A DNA stretch of 64,000 nt from Prostheceraeus crozeri (Eukaryota > Platyhelminthes > Polycladida > Euryleptidae), in assembly GCA_907163375.1 (NCBI GenBank), contig CAJQUW010003151.1, forward strand, positions 1-64,000. The letters run 5' to 3'. A program made the position numbers and the translations under genes. The notes beneath the pieces were generated by a model that was not told the origin of the DNA, made no database searches, and worked only from the letters and a program-made list of their open reading frames with translations. Positions 1 through 12,565 of the stretch are shown in pieces. Position 1 is the stretch's first letter. Each line of letters begins with the position of its first letter.

Positions 1-752
1 GGCTGTTTGTTAGTGTGCGGGTGAAGGTGGTGGGTTGTTAGCTGTCACAGCGCCAAAGTATAAGGCCCCCAAGAATATGTGTATTAAGCTATTCTCCATG
101 TTACGTAATTGTATATTAGGAGTGTTATTTGATACTTCTTACTTAGTATAGCCTACAGATGTATAAGCCAGGACGCTTTGTATAGATATGATTTGCGGTT
201 TTATGATGGGTGAAAATATTGCAATGTATGGCGCTAATCCAATATATCAGCCTTAGCCCAAATTACGACGAATAGGAAGATGCCCTCATATTTTAAGCCA
301 ATTGTAAGGTGACATTGTAATGTTAATGGTGGAGTATGCTTATTAATTTATTAAGAATATTGTTTGCCATTGCAAATATGCCCAATTATAGGTTAGGGTT
401 AGATTGCAGGTCCAAGCCCAAATTTATTGCAATTGAATTAGATGCGCCAGTAGGTAGTTTGTTTGTAATTAATTTTATGTTAATGCAAAATCGGTTGTGT
501 AGAGCCCAATAATTAGTTACTGTGGTCAAAAGTGATCCAAAAATTTGTATATGTGTTTAATGTGCGTGCAAGTATTATTGTATTTTGTATTGCCATATTT
601 GGCTTGCCAGTTTTACTCTTAGTCTTACGTCAATGTTGCAAATATTGTGCAATTATATTGTTTTATGAAATCGTTAATGGTATGTATTTTGAGTTTATTA
701 GCCAAATAGTGCAATTTTTTTAGTGGTCTTTGATTGCCCGGTGGATGGCTAA
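1..752. other. AT-rich unannotated sequence rich in GCCAA/GCCCAA words
   Basis: No gene is recognised. The plus strand carries many scattered GCCAA or GCCCAA words (for example in tagcccaaattacg, atgcccaatt and tagccaaatag), with few on the other strand. The texture matches 6721-8577, so the two may be the same sequence on either side of the first repeat array. Confidence 0.5.
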
Positions 753-3700
753 AATCGAAGCGAGCTGTCCAGATGGGGGGGGACGTCAGCGAAAATTTTT
801 CTCTCCGATTGCGTTCAAATTCACCATACCGATGCAGAATTTCACGCTGAATCCGAATCTGGCCTCCGTTTTCCAATCCGATGCTTCGTTTTGAAGCTAC
901 AGCCCAAAACGTCCCAAATTCTAACTCTGTCGTTTTTCGCCAATCTCCCAAAATATTAAATGGCGTCTCACATCTAAACGAAGACAGATAGGAACAAGCC
1001 GATTCTTTCAGTGAATTTGTCTCACTCTTAGCTTTCAAACGAGCTATGGCACGACAAAATCCGTCCACTGTAAGGCCAAGATCGAAGCGAGCTGTCCAGA
1101 GGGGGGGGCCGTCAGCGAAAATTTTTTTCTCCTCCATGGCGTTCAAATTCAAAAAAAAATCAAACACCACAATTCTAACCAACAACCCCAAACACAAAGC
1201 AATCAAACTGCATTCACACATTCTAACATCAAAAAAAAAAATTCAAATCCACACAAATCCAATTCAAAAAAAAAAAATTCACAAAAATCAAAAAACACAA
1301 AAAATCACAACAATCCAAGATTCAACCATCACCAACACAAAAAACACAAAAATTTCACAATCAACAATCAATCACACTCCAAACAAAACATCACACACAC
1401 CATACCGATGCAGAATTTCCACGCTGAATCCGACTCTGGCCTACCGTTTTCCCATCCGATGCTTCGTTTTGAAGCTACAGCCCAAAACGTCCAAAATTCT
1501 AACTCTGTCGTTTTTTCGAAAAATGTTGAAAATTTTCTCCTCCGATCATCCGTGAAATTCTCTATCAGTATGGTGATTCAAGGCAATCGCGAGAAAAAAT
1601 TTTCAACATTTTTTCGAAAAAACGACAGTGTAGAATTTGGGACGTTTTTGGTGGTTGTAGCGCCAAACGAAGCAACGGAATGGAAAACGAGGCCAGATTC
1701 GATTCACAAGCGTGAATTCAGCCATCGTAGTGAATTTTAACGCCATCGGAGAGAAAAAATTTTCGCTGACGTCCCCCCCCCTCTGGACAGCTCGCTTCGA
1801 TTTTGGCTTCCAGTGGACGGATTTTGTCGTGCCATAGCTCGTTTGAAAGCTAAGAGTGAGACAAATTCACTGAAAGACTCGGCTTGTTCCTATCTGTCTT
1901 CGTTTAGATGTGAGACGCCATTTAAGATTTTGGGACATTGGCGAAAAACGACCGAGTTAGAATTTGGGACGTTTTGGGCTGTAGCTTCAAAACGAAGCAT
2001 CGGATTGGAAAACGGATTTCAGATTTGGAATCAGCGTGAAATTCTCTATCTGTATGATGAGTTCCAAATCTGATTCCAAATCCGAAATCCGTTTTCCAAT
2101 CCGATGCTTCGTTTTGAAGCTACAGCCCAAAACGTCCCAAATTCTAACTCTGTCGTTTTTCGCCAATGTCCCAAAATCTTAAATGGCGTCTCACATCTAA
2201 ACGAAGACAGATAGGAACAAGCCGATTCTTTCAGTGAATTTGTCTCACTCTTAGCTTTCAAACGAGCTATGGCACGACAAAATCCGTCCACTGGAAGCCA
2301 AAATCGAAGCGAGCTGTCCAGAGGGGGGGGACGTCAGCAAAATTTTTTCTCTCCGATTGACTTGAAACTCACCATACAGATAGAGAATTTCACGCTGATT
2401 CCAAATCTGAAATCCGTTTTCCAATCCGATGCTTCGTTTTGAAGCTACAGCCCAAAACGTCCCAAATTCTAACTCTGTCGTTTTTCGCCAATGTCCCAAA
2501 ATCTTAAATGGCGTCTCACATCTAAACGAAGACAGATATGAACAAGCCGAGTCTTTCAGTGAATTTGTCTCACTCTTAGCTTTCAAACGAGCTATGGCAC
2601 GACAAAATCCGTCCACTGGAAGCCAAAATCGAAGCGAGCAGTTTCAGAAGAGGGGGGGACGTCAGCGAAAATTTTTTCTCTCATTGGCGTTCAACATTCA
2701 CCATACCGATGCAGAATTTCACGCCTGAATCCGAATCTGGCTCCGTTTCCCAATCCGATGCTCGTTTTGGGCGCTACACACCAAAACTCCAAATTTCTAA
2801 ACTCTTCGTTTTTTCTCGACAATCCTCCCAAAATCTTAAATGGCGTCTCACATCTAAACGAAGACAGATAGGAACAAGCCGATTCTTTCAGTGAATTTGT
2901 CTCACTCTTAGCTTTAAAACTAGCTATGGCACGACAAAATCCGTCCACTGGAAGCCAAAATCGAAGCGACTGTTCAAGAGGGGGGGACTCACGAAAATTT
3001 TTTCTCTCCGATGATCGTTCAAATCACCCATACCGATGCAGATTTCACGCTGAATCCGAATCTGGCCTCCGTTTTCCCATCCGATGGTTCGTTTGGGCGC
3101 TACACACCAAAACGTCCCAAATTCTAACTCTGTCGTTTTTTCGAAAAATGTTGAAAATTTTTCTCTCCGATCAGCGTGAAATTCTCTATCAGTATGGTGA
3201 GTTTCAAGGCAATCGGCGAGAAAAAATTTTCAACATTTTTCGAAAAAACGACAGTGTTAGAATTTGGGACGTTTTGGTGTGTAGCGCCCAAACGAAGCAT
3301 CGGATGAGAAAACGGAGGCCAGATTCGGATTCAGCGTGAAATTCTGCATCGGTATGGTGAATTTGAACGACATCGGAGAGAAAAAATTTTCGCTGACGTC
3401 CCCCCCCTCTGGACAGCTTGCTTCGATTTTGGCTTCCAGTGGACGGTTTTTGTCGTGCGATAGCTCGTTTGAAAGCTAAGAGTGAGACAAATTCAGTGAA
3501 AGAATCGGCTTGTTCCTATCTGTCTTCGTTTAGATGTGAGACGCCATTTAAGATTTTGGGACATTGGCGAAAAACGACAGAGTTAAATTTGGGACGTTTT
3601 GGGCTTACTTCAAAACTAAGCATTGTATTGGAAACGGATTTCAGATTTGGAATCAGCGTGAAATTCTCTATCTGTATGATGAGTTCCAAATCTGATTCCA

Positions 3701-6700
3701 AATCCGAAATCCGTTTTCCAATCCGATGTTTCGTTTTGAAGCTACAGCCCAAAACGTCCCAAATTCTAACTCTGTCGTTTTTCGCCAATGTCCCAAAATC
3801 TTAAATGGCGTCTCACATCTAAACGAAGACAGATAGGAACAAGCCGATTCTTTCAGTGAATTTGTCTCACTCTTAGCTTTCAAACGAGCTATGGCACGAC
3901 AAAATCCGTCCACTGGAAGCCAAAATCGAAGCGAGCTGTCCTGAGGGGGGGACGTCAGCGAAAATTTTTCTCTCCGATGGCGTTCAAATTCACCATACCG
4001 ATGCAGAATTTCACGCTGAATCCGAATCTGGCCTCCGTTTTCTCATCCGATGGTTCGTTTGGGCGCTACACACCAAAACGTCCCAATTCTAACTCTGTCG
4101 TTTTTCGCCAATGTCCCAAAATCTTAAATGGCGTCTCACATCTAAACGAAGACAGATAGGAACAAGCCGATTCTTTCAGTGAATTTGTCTCACTCTTAGC
4201 TTTCAAACGAGCTAGGGCACGACAAAATCCGTCCACTGGAAGCCAAAATCGAAGCGAGCTGTCCAGAGGGGGGGGACGTCAGCGAAAATTTTTCTCTCCG
4301 ATGCGTACAAATTCACCATACACACACCGATGCAGAATTTCACCTGAAATCCGAACTGGCCTCACGTTTTTCCCATCCGATGGTTCGTTTGGGCGCTACA
4401 CACCAAAACGTCCCAAATTCTAACTCTGTCGTTTTTTCGAAAAATGTTGAAAATTTTTCTCTCCGATCAGCGTGAAATTCTCTATCTGTATGGTGAGTTT
4501 CAAGTCAATCGGAGAGAAAAAATTTTCAACATTTTTCGAAAAAACGACAGTGTTAGAATTTGGGACGTTTTGGTGTGTAGCGCCCAAACGAAGCATCGGA
4601 TGAGAAAACGGAGGCCAGATTCGGATTCAGCGTGAAATTCTGCATCGGTATGGTGAATTTGAACGCCATCGGAGAGAAAAAATTTTCGCTGACGTCCCCC
4701 CCCCTCTGGACAGCTCGCTTCGATTTTGGTTTCTAGTGGACGGATTTTGTCGTGCCATAGCTCGTTTGAAAGCTAAGAGTGAGACAAATTCACTGAAAGA
4801 ATCGGCTTGTTCCTATCTGTCTTCGTTTAGATGTGAGACGCCATTTAAGATTTTGGGACATTGGCGAAAAACGACAGAGAAGAATTGGACGTTTTTGGGG
4901 CTGTACGCTTCAAAACGAAGCATCGGATTGGAAAACGGATTTCAGATTTGGAATCAGCGTGAAATTCTCTATCTGTATGAAGAGTTTCCAAATCTGATTC
5001 CAAATCTGAAATCCGTTTTCCCATCCGATGCTTCGTTTTGAAGCTACAGCCCAGAACCGTCCCAAAATTCTAACTCCATCTGTCGTTTTCGCCAATCTCC
5101 CAAAATCATAAATGGCGTCTCACAACTTAAACGGAAGACAGATAGGAACAACCGTGTTGTATTTATCAGTGACTTTGTCTCCCTCTTTCAGCTTTCAAAC
5201 GAGCTATGGCACGACTAAATTCCGTCCACAGGAAGCCCAAAATCGAAGCGCGCTTCCAGATGGGGTGGGAAACGTCAGCGAATATTTTTTCTCGTAGATT
5301 GCCTTGGAACTCACCATACAGAAGAGAATTTCACGCTGATTCCAAATCTGAAATCCGTTTTCCAATCCGATGCTTCGTTTTGAAGCTACAGCCCAAAACG
5401 TCCCAAATTCTAACTCTGTCGTTTTTTCGCCAATGTCCCAAAATCTTAAATGGCGTCTCACAACTAAACGAAGACAGATATGAACAAGCCGATTCTTTCA
5501 GTGAATTTGTCTCACTCGTAGCTTTCAAACGAGCTATGGCACGACAAAATCCGTCTACTGGAAGCCAAAATCATGGCGAGCTGTCCACAGGGGGGGGACG
5601 TCAGCGAAAATTTTTTCTCTCCGATTGACTTGAAACTCACCATACAGATACAGATTTTCACGCTGATTCCAAATCTGAAATCCGTTTTCCAATCCGATGC
5701 TTCGTTTTGAAGCTAGAGCCCAAAACGTCCCAAATTCTAACTCTGTCGTTTTTCGCCAATGTCCCAAAATCTTAAATGGCGTCTCACATCTAAACGAAGA
5801 CAGATATCAACAAGCCGATTCTTTCAGTGAATTTGTCTCACTCTTAGCTTTCAAACGAGCTATGGCACGACAAAATCCGTCCACTGGAAGCCAAAATCGA
5901 AGCGAGCTGTCCAGAGGGGGGGGACGTCAGCGAAAGTTTTCTCTCCGATTGACTTGAAACTCACCATACAGATAGAGAATTTCACGCTGATTCCAAATCT
6001 GAAATCCGTTTTCCAATCCGATGCTTCGTTTTGAAGCTACAGCCCAAAACGTCCCAAATTCTAACTCTGTCGTTTTTCGCCAATGTCCCAAAATCTTAAA
6101 TGGCGTCACACATCTAAACGAAGACAGATATGAACAAGCCGATTCTTTCAGTGAATTTGTCTCACTCTTAGCTTTCAAACGAGCTATGGCACGACTAAAT
6201 CCGTCCACTGGAAGCCAAAAACGAAGCGAGCTGTCCAGAGGGGGGGGACGTCAGCGAAAATTTTTTCTCTACGATGGCGTTCAAATTCACCATACCGATG
6301 CAGAATTTCACGCTGAATCCGAATCTGGCCTCCGTTTTCTCATCCGATGCTTCGTTTGGGCGCTACACACCAAAACGTCCCAAATTCTAACTCTGTCGTT
6401 TTTTCGAAAAATGTTGAAAATTTTTTCTCGCCGATTGCCTTGTAACTCACCATACAGATAGAGAATTTCACGCTGATTCCAAATCTGAAATCCGTTTTCC
6501 AATCCGATGCTTCGTTTTGAAGCTACAGCCCAAAACGTCCCAAATTCTAACTCTGTCGTTTTTCGCCAATGTCCCAAAATCTTAAATGGCGTCTCACATC
6601 TAAACGAAGACAGATATGAACAAGCCCGTTTGTTATTCACGTGCATTGTCTCACTCTTAGCTTTCAAACAGCCTATGGCACGACTAATCCATGTCTTCCA

Positions 6701-6720
6701 ATGGAGGAAGTTTAGTTTTT
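753..6720. repeat. Polinton-related tandem repeat array 1 (units ~326 and ~487 bp, partly inverted)
   Basis: Every unit has the same landmarks: a G-run of 7-9 followed by acgtcagcgaaaattttt, then caccataccgatgcagaatt, then ccgatgcttcgttttgaagc, ggcgtctcacatctaaacga and gccaaaatcgaagcgagct. The same landmarks lie inside both TIRs of the Polinton at 24084-46430, so this is expanded Polinton subterminal sequence. Orientation flips inside the array: around 1740-2060, 3390-3690 and 4680-4985 the units run the other way, giving head-to-head junctions near 2056, 3690 and 4985. The many open frames on both strands are repeat translations, not genes. Indels are more frequent here than in array 2. Confidence 0.9.
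1148..1401. repeat. G-depleted A/C-rich low-complexity stretch inside array 1
   Basis: About 250 bp contains almost no G on the plus strand. It consists of A-runs mixed with caa, cac and tca words, and replaces the part of the unit that normally starts at gcgttcaaattcacc. Normal unit sequence resumes at accataccgatgcagaat. It may be a real simple-sequence insertion or low-quality consensus. Confidence 0.7.
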
Positions 6721-8577
6721 GACTAGGAGCTCAAGTTTCGTTATCTATGTTTTATTTGCATTTGGAGGCTGCCTTAGCCAAAGTGGAAAGGTATTGGCCA
6801 AAATAGAGATGCTCTAATTATTCTTTTGTGTATCTATTTGAAAAGCCAACAGGTTATTAGATGACAATTTAGCAAGTTCTTGGATGAAGGTACTCTTCCT
6901 TGTTGTGGGATGAGCGTATGGTCCCTAAGAATTGTGTCTATAGCCTAATCAGAGTCGACTTTATTGCGAGTTATTTTGAATTTATTTTTAATTCTCCATT
7001 ATTTCAAGAATTACGTTTATTATAAGTTAATATATTATAGATGATCTTGAATGCAGGTGCATGTCAGCAGAGGGAATATAATCTAAAAATGCCAAGATTG
7101 CCAAAACATTATGGGTTTCTCATATTTTGGGGTTTTTAAAGGTCCAATTTTTCTTATCAGCCGATTTCAATTTAGACTTAGGCGTTACCATTAATAATAT
7201 GCCAAAGGGTCAAAGTATGTGGCTTGATATAGGCCTTTTAGTTTATTCGAGATGAGTCCAAGCCCAAAGGAGATTTCTAGTTATTTAAGTCTATATCAGC
7301 ACAAGTGACTTGCCCCCCATATCTTTTTAGAGTAATGGCGATAGCCAATACGTGAAGGCCATTTGGGTCGTTAGCAGCCAATTCTGCTAATATTTCTGGA
7401 AATAAAGTGGCGTATGTAGTTTCCCCTTCTAATCGCAGGAGCCCAATATAATTGATTTATAGCAAATAGGCCAATTTATATGATTTCCTCTATTTTGTAG
7501 TTATTTGATGTGCCACGAGCCAAATTTTTAAGATGTAGATGCGGGACTGCCATGGCCAAATTTATCCGGGTATTGATAAGTCCACAAAGAGCCAACGAAG
7601 TCTTCTATTTTAATTTATTGGTATAAGACCTTTAGCCAAGGTTATTGTTATTGTTATTAGTTGAGCCGACAGCCCAACAGACTAGAATATGCAATTGTTT
7701 AATTGTCATTAGGCCGAATTAGGGTTGGTTTATCTGATGCAATGTAGTTGGAGTGAGCCCATTTTAATTGTATTTCGGATGGTAAGTGCCTTTTTCGAAG
7801 CTTGGGTTGGGGTTGAGCCAATACCTTTAGTGGCTTGTTTTAATTTATGGGGGAAGGTAGGGTTGTTGATTTTCTTAGCCACAAAGAGCAAAAGCCAAGT
7901 TAAATAAATAGCCAAAGTTTAATAAGAATAGCCAAAATAAGCCAATATGATTAGAGTAAGTAGCCAAATGTGGTAAAGTAAAGTGAATTATATTGTGTGG
8001 TTATAGCAATAGGAAATAGTTTGAAGCCGTGCATTAAACCATATTATAGTAGAAGTATTGGAGTGATTAAGTTTTATATAGGTAATAGATGAGTTAAGCT
8101 ATAATAAGGTGAGCCAAAGCCAAAAAGGTTAAATTAAGTGGAAGAGAGGAAGCTGAAAGAAATAGCCAAATATATGAATGCCAAGAAGAAAGAAATGAAT
8201 TTAAGAGAAATGATGAAGTATAATGATAATTGAGCCAAAGCGTAGGTGTAGTAAGGGAGATATTAAAGGAAGAGGAATGCCGATTCGAGTTAAAAAGAAT
8301 TATGATGAGAGTTGTTAAGTTGTGAATAATATAAGCCAAAAGAGCCAAAAAGATAGCCGAAGCCAATTTATTAGGTTGAGCCTAGATAATGTATGTTTAA
8401 TGATGCAGCCAATATAGCCATATTTACAGCCAATGCAAATTGCTAGCCATGGAGAAATTGTAATAACGCGTAGCGTATTAAGTGATTATTATGCCGAAAT
8501 ATAAATGATGATTAGCCAATAGTTTAGGAATTACATTGCCAAATTTTAGAGCCAAATAAAAGAGAGAGCCACTAAGC
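6721..8577. other. AT-rich spacer between the two arrays, dense in GCCAA words
   Basis: No coding region is supported; the open frames are short and have no recognisable motif. GCCAA, GCCCAA or AGCCAA recurs every few tens of bases on the plus strand, most densely at 7860-7990 and 8100-8420 (agccaaagccaaaaagg, aagccaaaagagccaa). Both neighbouring arrays begin with the same unit boundary, ccaaaatcgaagcgagctgt. Confidence 0.5.
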
Positions 8578-11500
8578 ATGCCAAAATCGAAGCGAGCTGT
8601 CCAGAGGGGGGGGACGTCAGCGAAAATTTTTTCTCTCCGATTGACTTGAAACTCACCATACAGATAGAGAATTTCACGCTGATTCCAAATCTGAAATCCG
8701 TTTTCCAATCCGATGCTTCGTTTGGGCGCTACACACCAAAACGTCCCAAATTCTAACTCTGTCGTTTTTCGCCAATCTCCCAAAATCTTAAATGGCGTCT
8801 CACATCTAAACGAAGACAGATATGAACAAGCCGTTTGTTTCAGTGACTTTGTCTCACTCTTAGCTTTCAAACGAGCTATGGCACGACTAAATCCGTCCAC
8901 TGGAAGCCAAAATCGAAGCGAGCTGTCCAGAGGGGGGGGACGTCAGCGAAAATTTTTTCCCTCTGATGGCGTTCAAATTCACCATACCGATGCAGAATTT
9001 CACGCTGAATCCGAATCTGAAATCCGTTTTCTCATCCGATGCTTCGTTTTGAAGCTACAGCCCAAAACGTCCCAAATTCTAACTCTGTCGTTTTTCGCCA
9101 ATGTCCCAAAATCTTACATGGCGTCTCACATCTAAACGAAGACAGATAGGAACAAGCCGATTCTTTCAGTGAATTTGTCTCACTCTTAGCTTTCAAACGA
9201 GCTATGGCACGACAAAATCCGTCCACTGGAAGCCAAAATCGAAGCGAGCTGTCCAGAGGGGGGGGACGTCAGCGAAAATTTTTTCTCTCCGATGGCGTTC
9301 AAATTCACCATACCGATGCAGAATTTCACGCTGAATCTGAATCTGGCCTCCGTTTTCTCATCCGATGCTTCGTTTGGGCGCTACACACCAAAACGTCCCA
9401 AATTCTAACTCTGTCGATTTTTCGAAAAATGTTGAAAATTTTTTCTCGCCGATTGCCTTGAAACTCACCATACAGATAGAGAATTTCACGCTGATTCCAA
9501 ATCTGAAATCCGTTTTCCAATCCGATGCTTCGTTTTGAAGCTACAGCCCAAAACGTCCCAAATTCTAACTCTGTCGTTTTTCGCCAATGTCCCAAAATCT
9601 TAAATGGCGTCTCACATCTAAACGAAGACAGATATGAACAAGCCGTTTGTTTCAGTGACTTTGTCTCACTCGTAGCTTTCAAACGAGCTATGGCACGACA
9701 AAATCCGTCCACTGGAAGCCAAAATCGAAGCGAGCTGTCCAGAGGGGGGGGGACGTCAGCGAAAATTTTTTCTCTCCGATGGCGTTCAAATTCACCATAC
9801 CGATGCAGAATTTCACGCTGAATCCGAATCTGGCCTCCGTTTTCCCATCCGATGCTTCGTTTGGGCGCTACACACCAAAACGTCCCAAATTCTAACTCTG
9901 TCGTTTTTTCGAAAAATGTTGAAAATTTTTTCTCGCCGATTGCCTTGAAACTCACCATACAGATAGAGAATTTCACGCTGATTCCAAATCTGAAATCCGT
10001 TTTCCAATCCGATGCTTCGTTTTGAAGCTACAGCCCAAAACGTCCCAAATTGTAACTCTGTCGTTTTTCGCCAATGTCCCAAAATCTTAAATGGCGTCTC
10101 ACATCTAAACGAAGACAGATATGAACAAGCCGTTTGTTTCAGTGACTTTGTCTCACTCTTAGCTTTCAAACGAGCTATGGCACGACAAAATCCGTCCACT
10201 GGAAGCCAAAATCGAAGCGAGCTGTCCAGAGGGGGGGGACGTCAGCGAAAATTTTTTCTCTCCGATGGCGTTCAAATTCACCATACCGATGCAGAATTTC
10301 ACGCTGAATCCGAATCTGGCCTCCGTTTTCTCATCCGATGCTTCGTTTGGGCGCTACACACCAAAACGTCCCAAATTCTAACTCTGTCGATTTTTCGAAA
10401 AATGTTGAAAATTTTTTCTCGCCGATTGCCTTGAAACTCACCATACAGATAGAGAATTTCACGCTGATTCCAAATCTGAAATCCGTTTTCCAATCCGATG
10501 CTTCGTTTTGAAGCTACAGCCCAAAACGTCCCAAATTCTAACTCTGTCGTTTTTCGCCAATGTCCCAAAATCTTAAATGGCGTCTCACATCTAAACGAAG
10601 ACAGATATGAACAAGCCGTTTGTTTCAGTGAATTTGTCTCACTCTTAGCTTTCAAACGAGTTATGGCACGACAAAATCCGTCCACTGGAAGCCAAAATCG
10701 AAGCGAGCTGTCCAGAGGGGGGGGGACGTCAGCGAAAATTTTTTCTCTCCGATGGCGTTCAAATTCACCATACCGATGCAGAATTTCACGCTGAATCCGA
10801 ATCTGGCCTCCGTTTTCCCATCCGATGCTTCGTTTGGGCGCTACACACCAAAACGTCCCAAATTCTAACTCTGTCGTTTTTTCGAAAAATGTTGAAAATT
10901 TTTTCTCGCCGATTGCCTTGAAACTCACCATACAGATAGAGAATTTCACGCTGATTCCAAATCTGAAATCCGTTTTCCAATCCGATGCTTCGTTTTGAAG
11001 CTACAGCCCAAAACGTCCCAAATTCTAACTCTGTCGTTTTTCGCCAATCTCCAAAAATCTTAAATGGCGTCTCACATCTAAACGAAGACAGATATGAACA
11101 AGCCGTTTGTTTCAGTGACTTTGTCTCACTCTTAGCTTTCAAACGAGCTATGGCACGACAAAATCCGTCCACTGGAAGCCAAAATCGAAGCGAGCTGTCC
11201 AGAGGGGGGGGGACGTCAGCGAAAATTTTTTCTCTCCGATGGCGTTCAAATTCACCATACCGATGCAGAATTTCACGCTGAATCCGAATCTGGCCTCCGT
11301 TTTCCCATCCGATGCTTCGTTTGGGCGCTACACACCAAAACGTCCCAAATTCTAACTCTGTCGTTTTTTCGAAAAATGTTGAAAATTTTTTCTCGCCGAT
11401 TGACTTGAAACTCATCATACAGATAGAGAATTTCACGCTGATTCCAAATCTGAAATCCGTTTTCCAATCCGATGCTTCGTTTTGAAGCTACAGCCCAAAA

Positions 11501-12300
11501 CGTCCCAAATTGTAACTCTGTCGTTTTTCGCCAATGTCCCAAAATCTTAAATGGCGTCTCACATCTAAACGAAGACAGATATGAACAAGCCGTTTGTTTC
11601 AGTGAATTTGTCTCACTCTTAGCTTTCAAACGAGCTATGGCACGACAAAATCCGTCCACTGGAAGCCAAAATCGAAGCGAGCTGTCCAGAGGGGGGGGAC
11701 GTCAGCGAAAATTTTTTCTCTCCGATGGCGTTCAAATTCACCATACCGATGCAGAATTTCACGCTGAATCCGAATCTGGCCTCCGTTTTCCCATCCGATG
11801 CTTCGTTTGGGCGCTACACACCAAAACGTCCCAAATTCTAACTCTGTCGTTTTTTCGAAAAATGTTGAAAATTTTTTCTCGCCGATTGCCTTGAAACTCA
11901 CCATACAGATAGAGAATTTCACGCTGATTCCAAATCTGAAATCCGTTTTCCAATCCGATGCTTCGTTTTGAAGCTACAGCCCAAAACGTCCCAAATTCTA
12001 ACTCTGTCGTTTTTCGCCAATCTCCCAAAATCTTAAATGGCGTCTCACATCTAAACGAAGACAGATATGAACAAGCCGTTTGTTTCAGTGACTTTGTCTC
12101 ACTCTTAGCTTTCAAACGAGCTATGGCACGACTAAATCCGTCCACTGGAAGCCAAAATCGAAGCGAGCTGTCCAGAGGGGGGGGACGTCAGCGAAAATTT
12201 TTTCTCTCCGATTGACTTGAAACTCACCATACCGATGCAGAATTTCACGCTGAATCCGAATCTGGCCTCCGTTTTCTCATCCGACCACTCCTTCCACTCG
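8578..12300. repeat. Polinton-related tandem repeat array 2 (regular ~487-bp period)
   Basis: Unit landmarks recur with a spacing of 486-487 bp; for example the segment starting atgcttcgttttgaagctac recurs at 9525, 10012, 10498, 10985, 11472 and 11958. Each unit contains an internal partial duplication: the stretch from caccatac through ccgatgcttcg occurs once with a cgctacacaccaaaacgtcc tail and once with gaagctacagcccaaaacgt, so 487 is about 160 plus 326. All units share one orientation and are nearly identical, consistent with recent homogenisation. The sequence runs straight into a Polinton-type terminus at 12565. Confidence 0.92.
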
Positions 12301-12565
12301 AAACAGCTTATTTTACAACCCAACATTCAGCAGATTGCACGAAAAACATCACACACTATAGCCTCAAGACTAATCCTTGCGGTCGCCCAAGTCCACCACG
12401 ACACTCTGTCGTTCCAGAGGGGGGGGGGAATCAGACTCGAAGCACCACGGCGGCCGACCACGACACTCTGTCGTTCCAGGGGGGAGGGGGAGGGGAGGGG
12501 GAGGGGGGGACGTCAGCGATGGCGGCCATCTTGCGCTATCTGGTGTTTGTCACTTGCTTACTACT
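12230..12565. mobile_element. Right terminus of a second Polinton
   Basis: This segment is collinear with the last ~330 bp of the complete Polinton (46125-46430). It contains ccgaccactccttccactcg, cacactatagcctcaagact, two copies of the gacactctgtcgttcca block, and the end ttgtcacttgcttactact. A G-rich tract of repeated G4-G7 runs separated by single A lies at 12479-12512. The complete element ends with the same terminal bases. The next six bases (gtggtg) would be one copy of the target duplication; the matching left end is not in the window. Confidence 0.8.

Noticed and set aside
625-12215. Dozens of open frames on both strands in the arrays, such as those with MDGFCRAIARLKAKSE or NPSTGSQNRSELSRGGG
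   Set aside because: They repeat with the tandem units, occur in both orientations, and also lie in the Polinton TIRs. They are translations of repeat DNA.
753-12300. CRISPR-like array
   Set aside because: Repeats are hundreds of bases long with no short unique spacers, and the DNA is eukaryotic.
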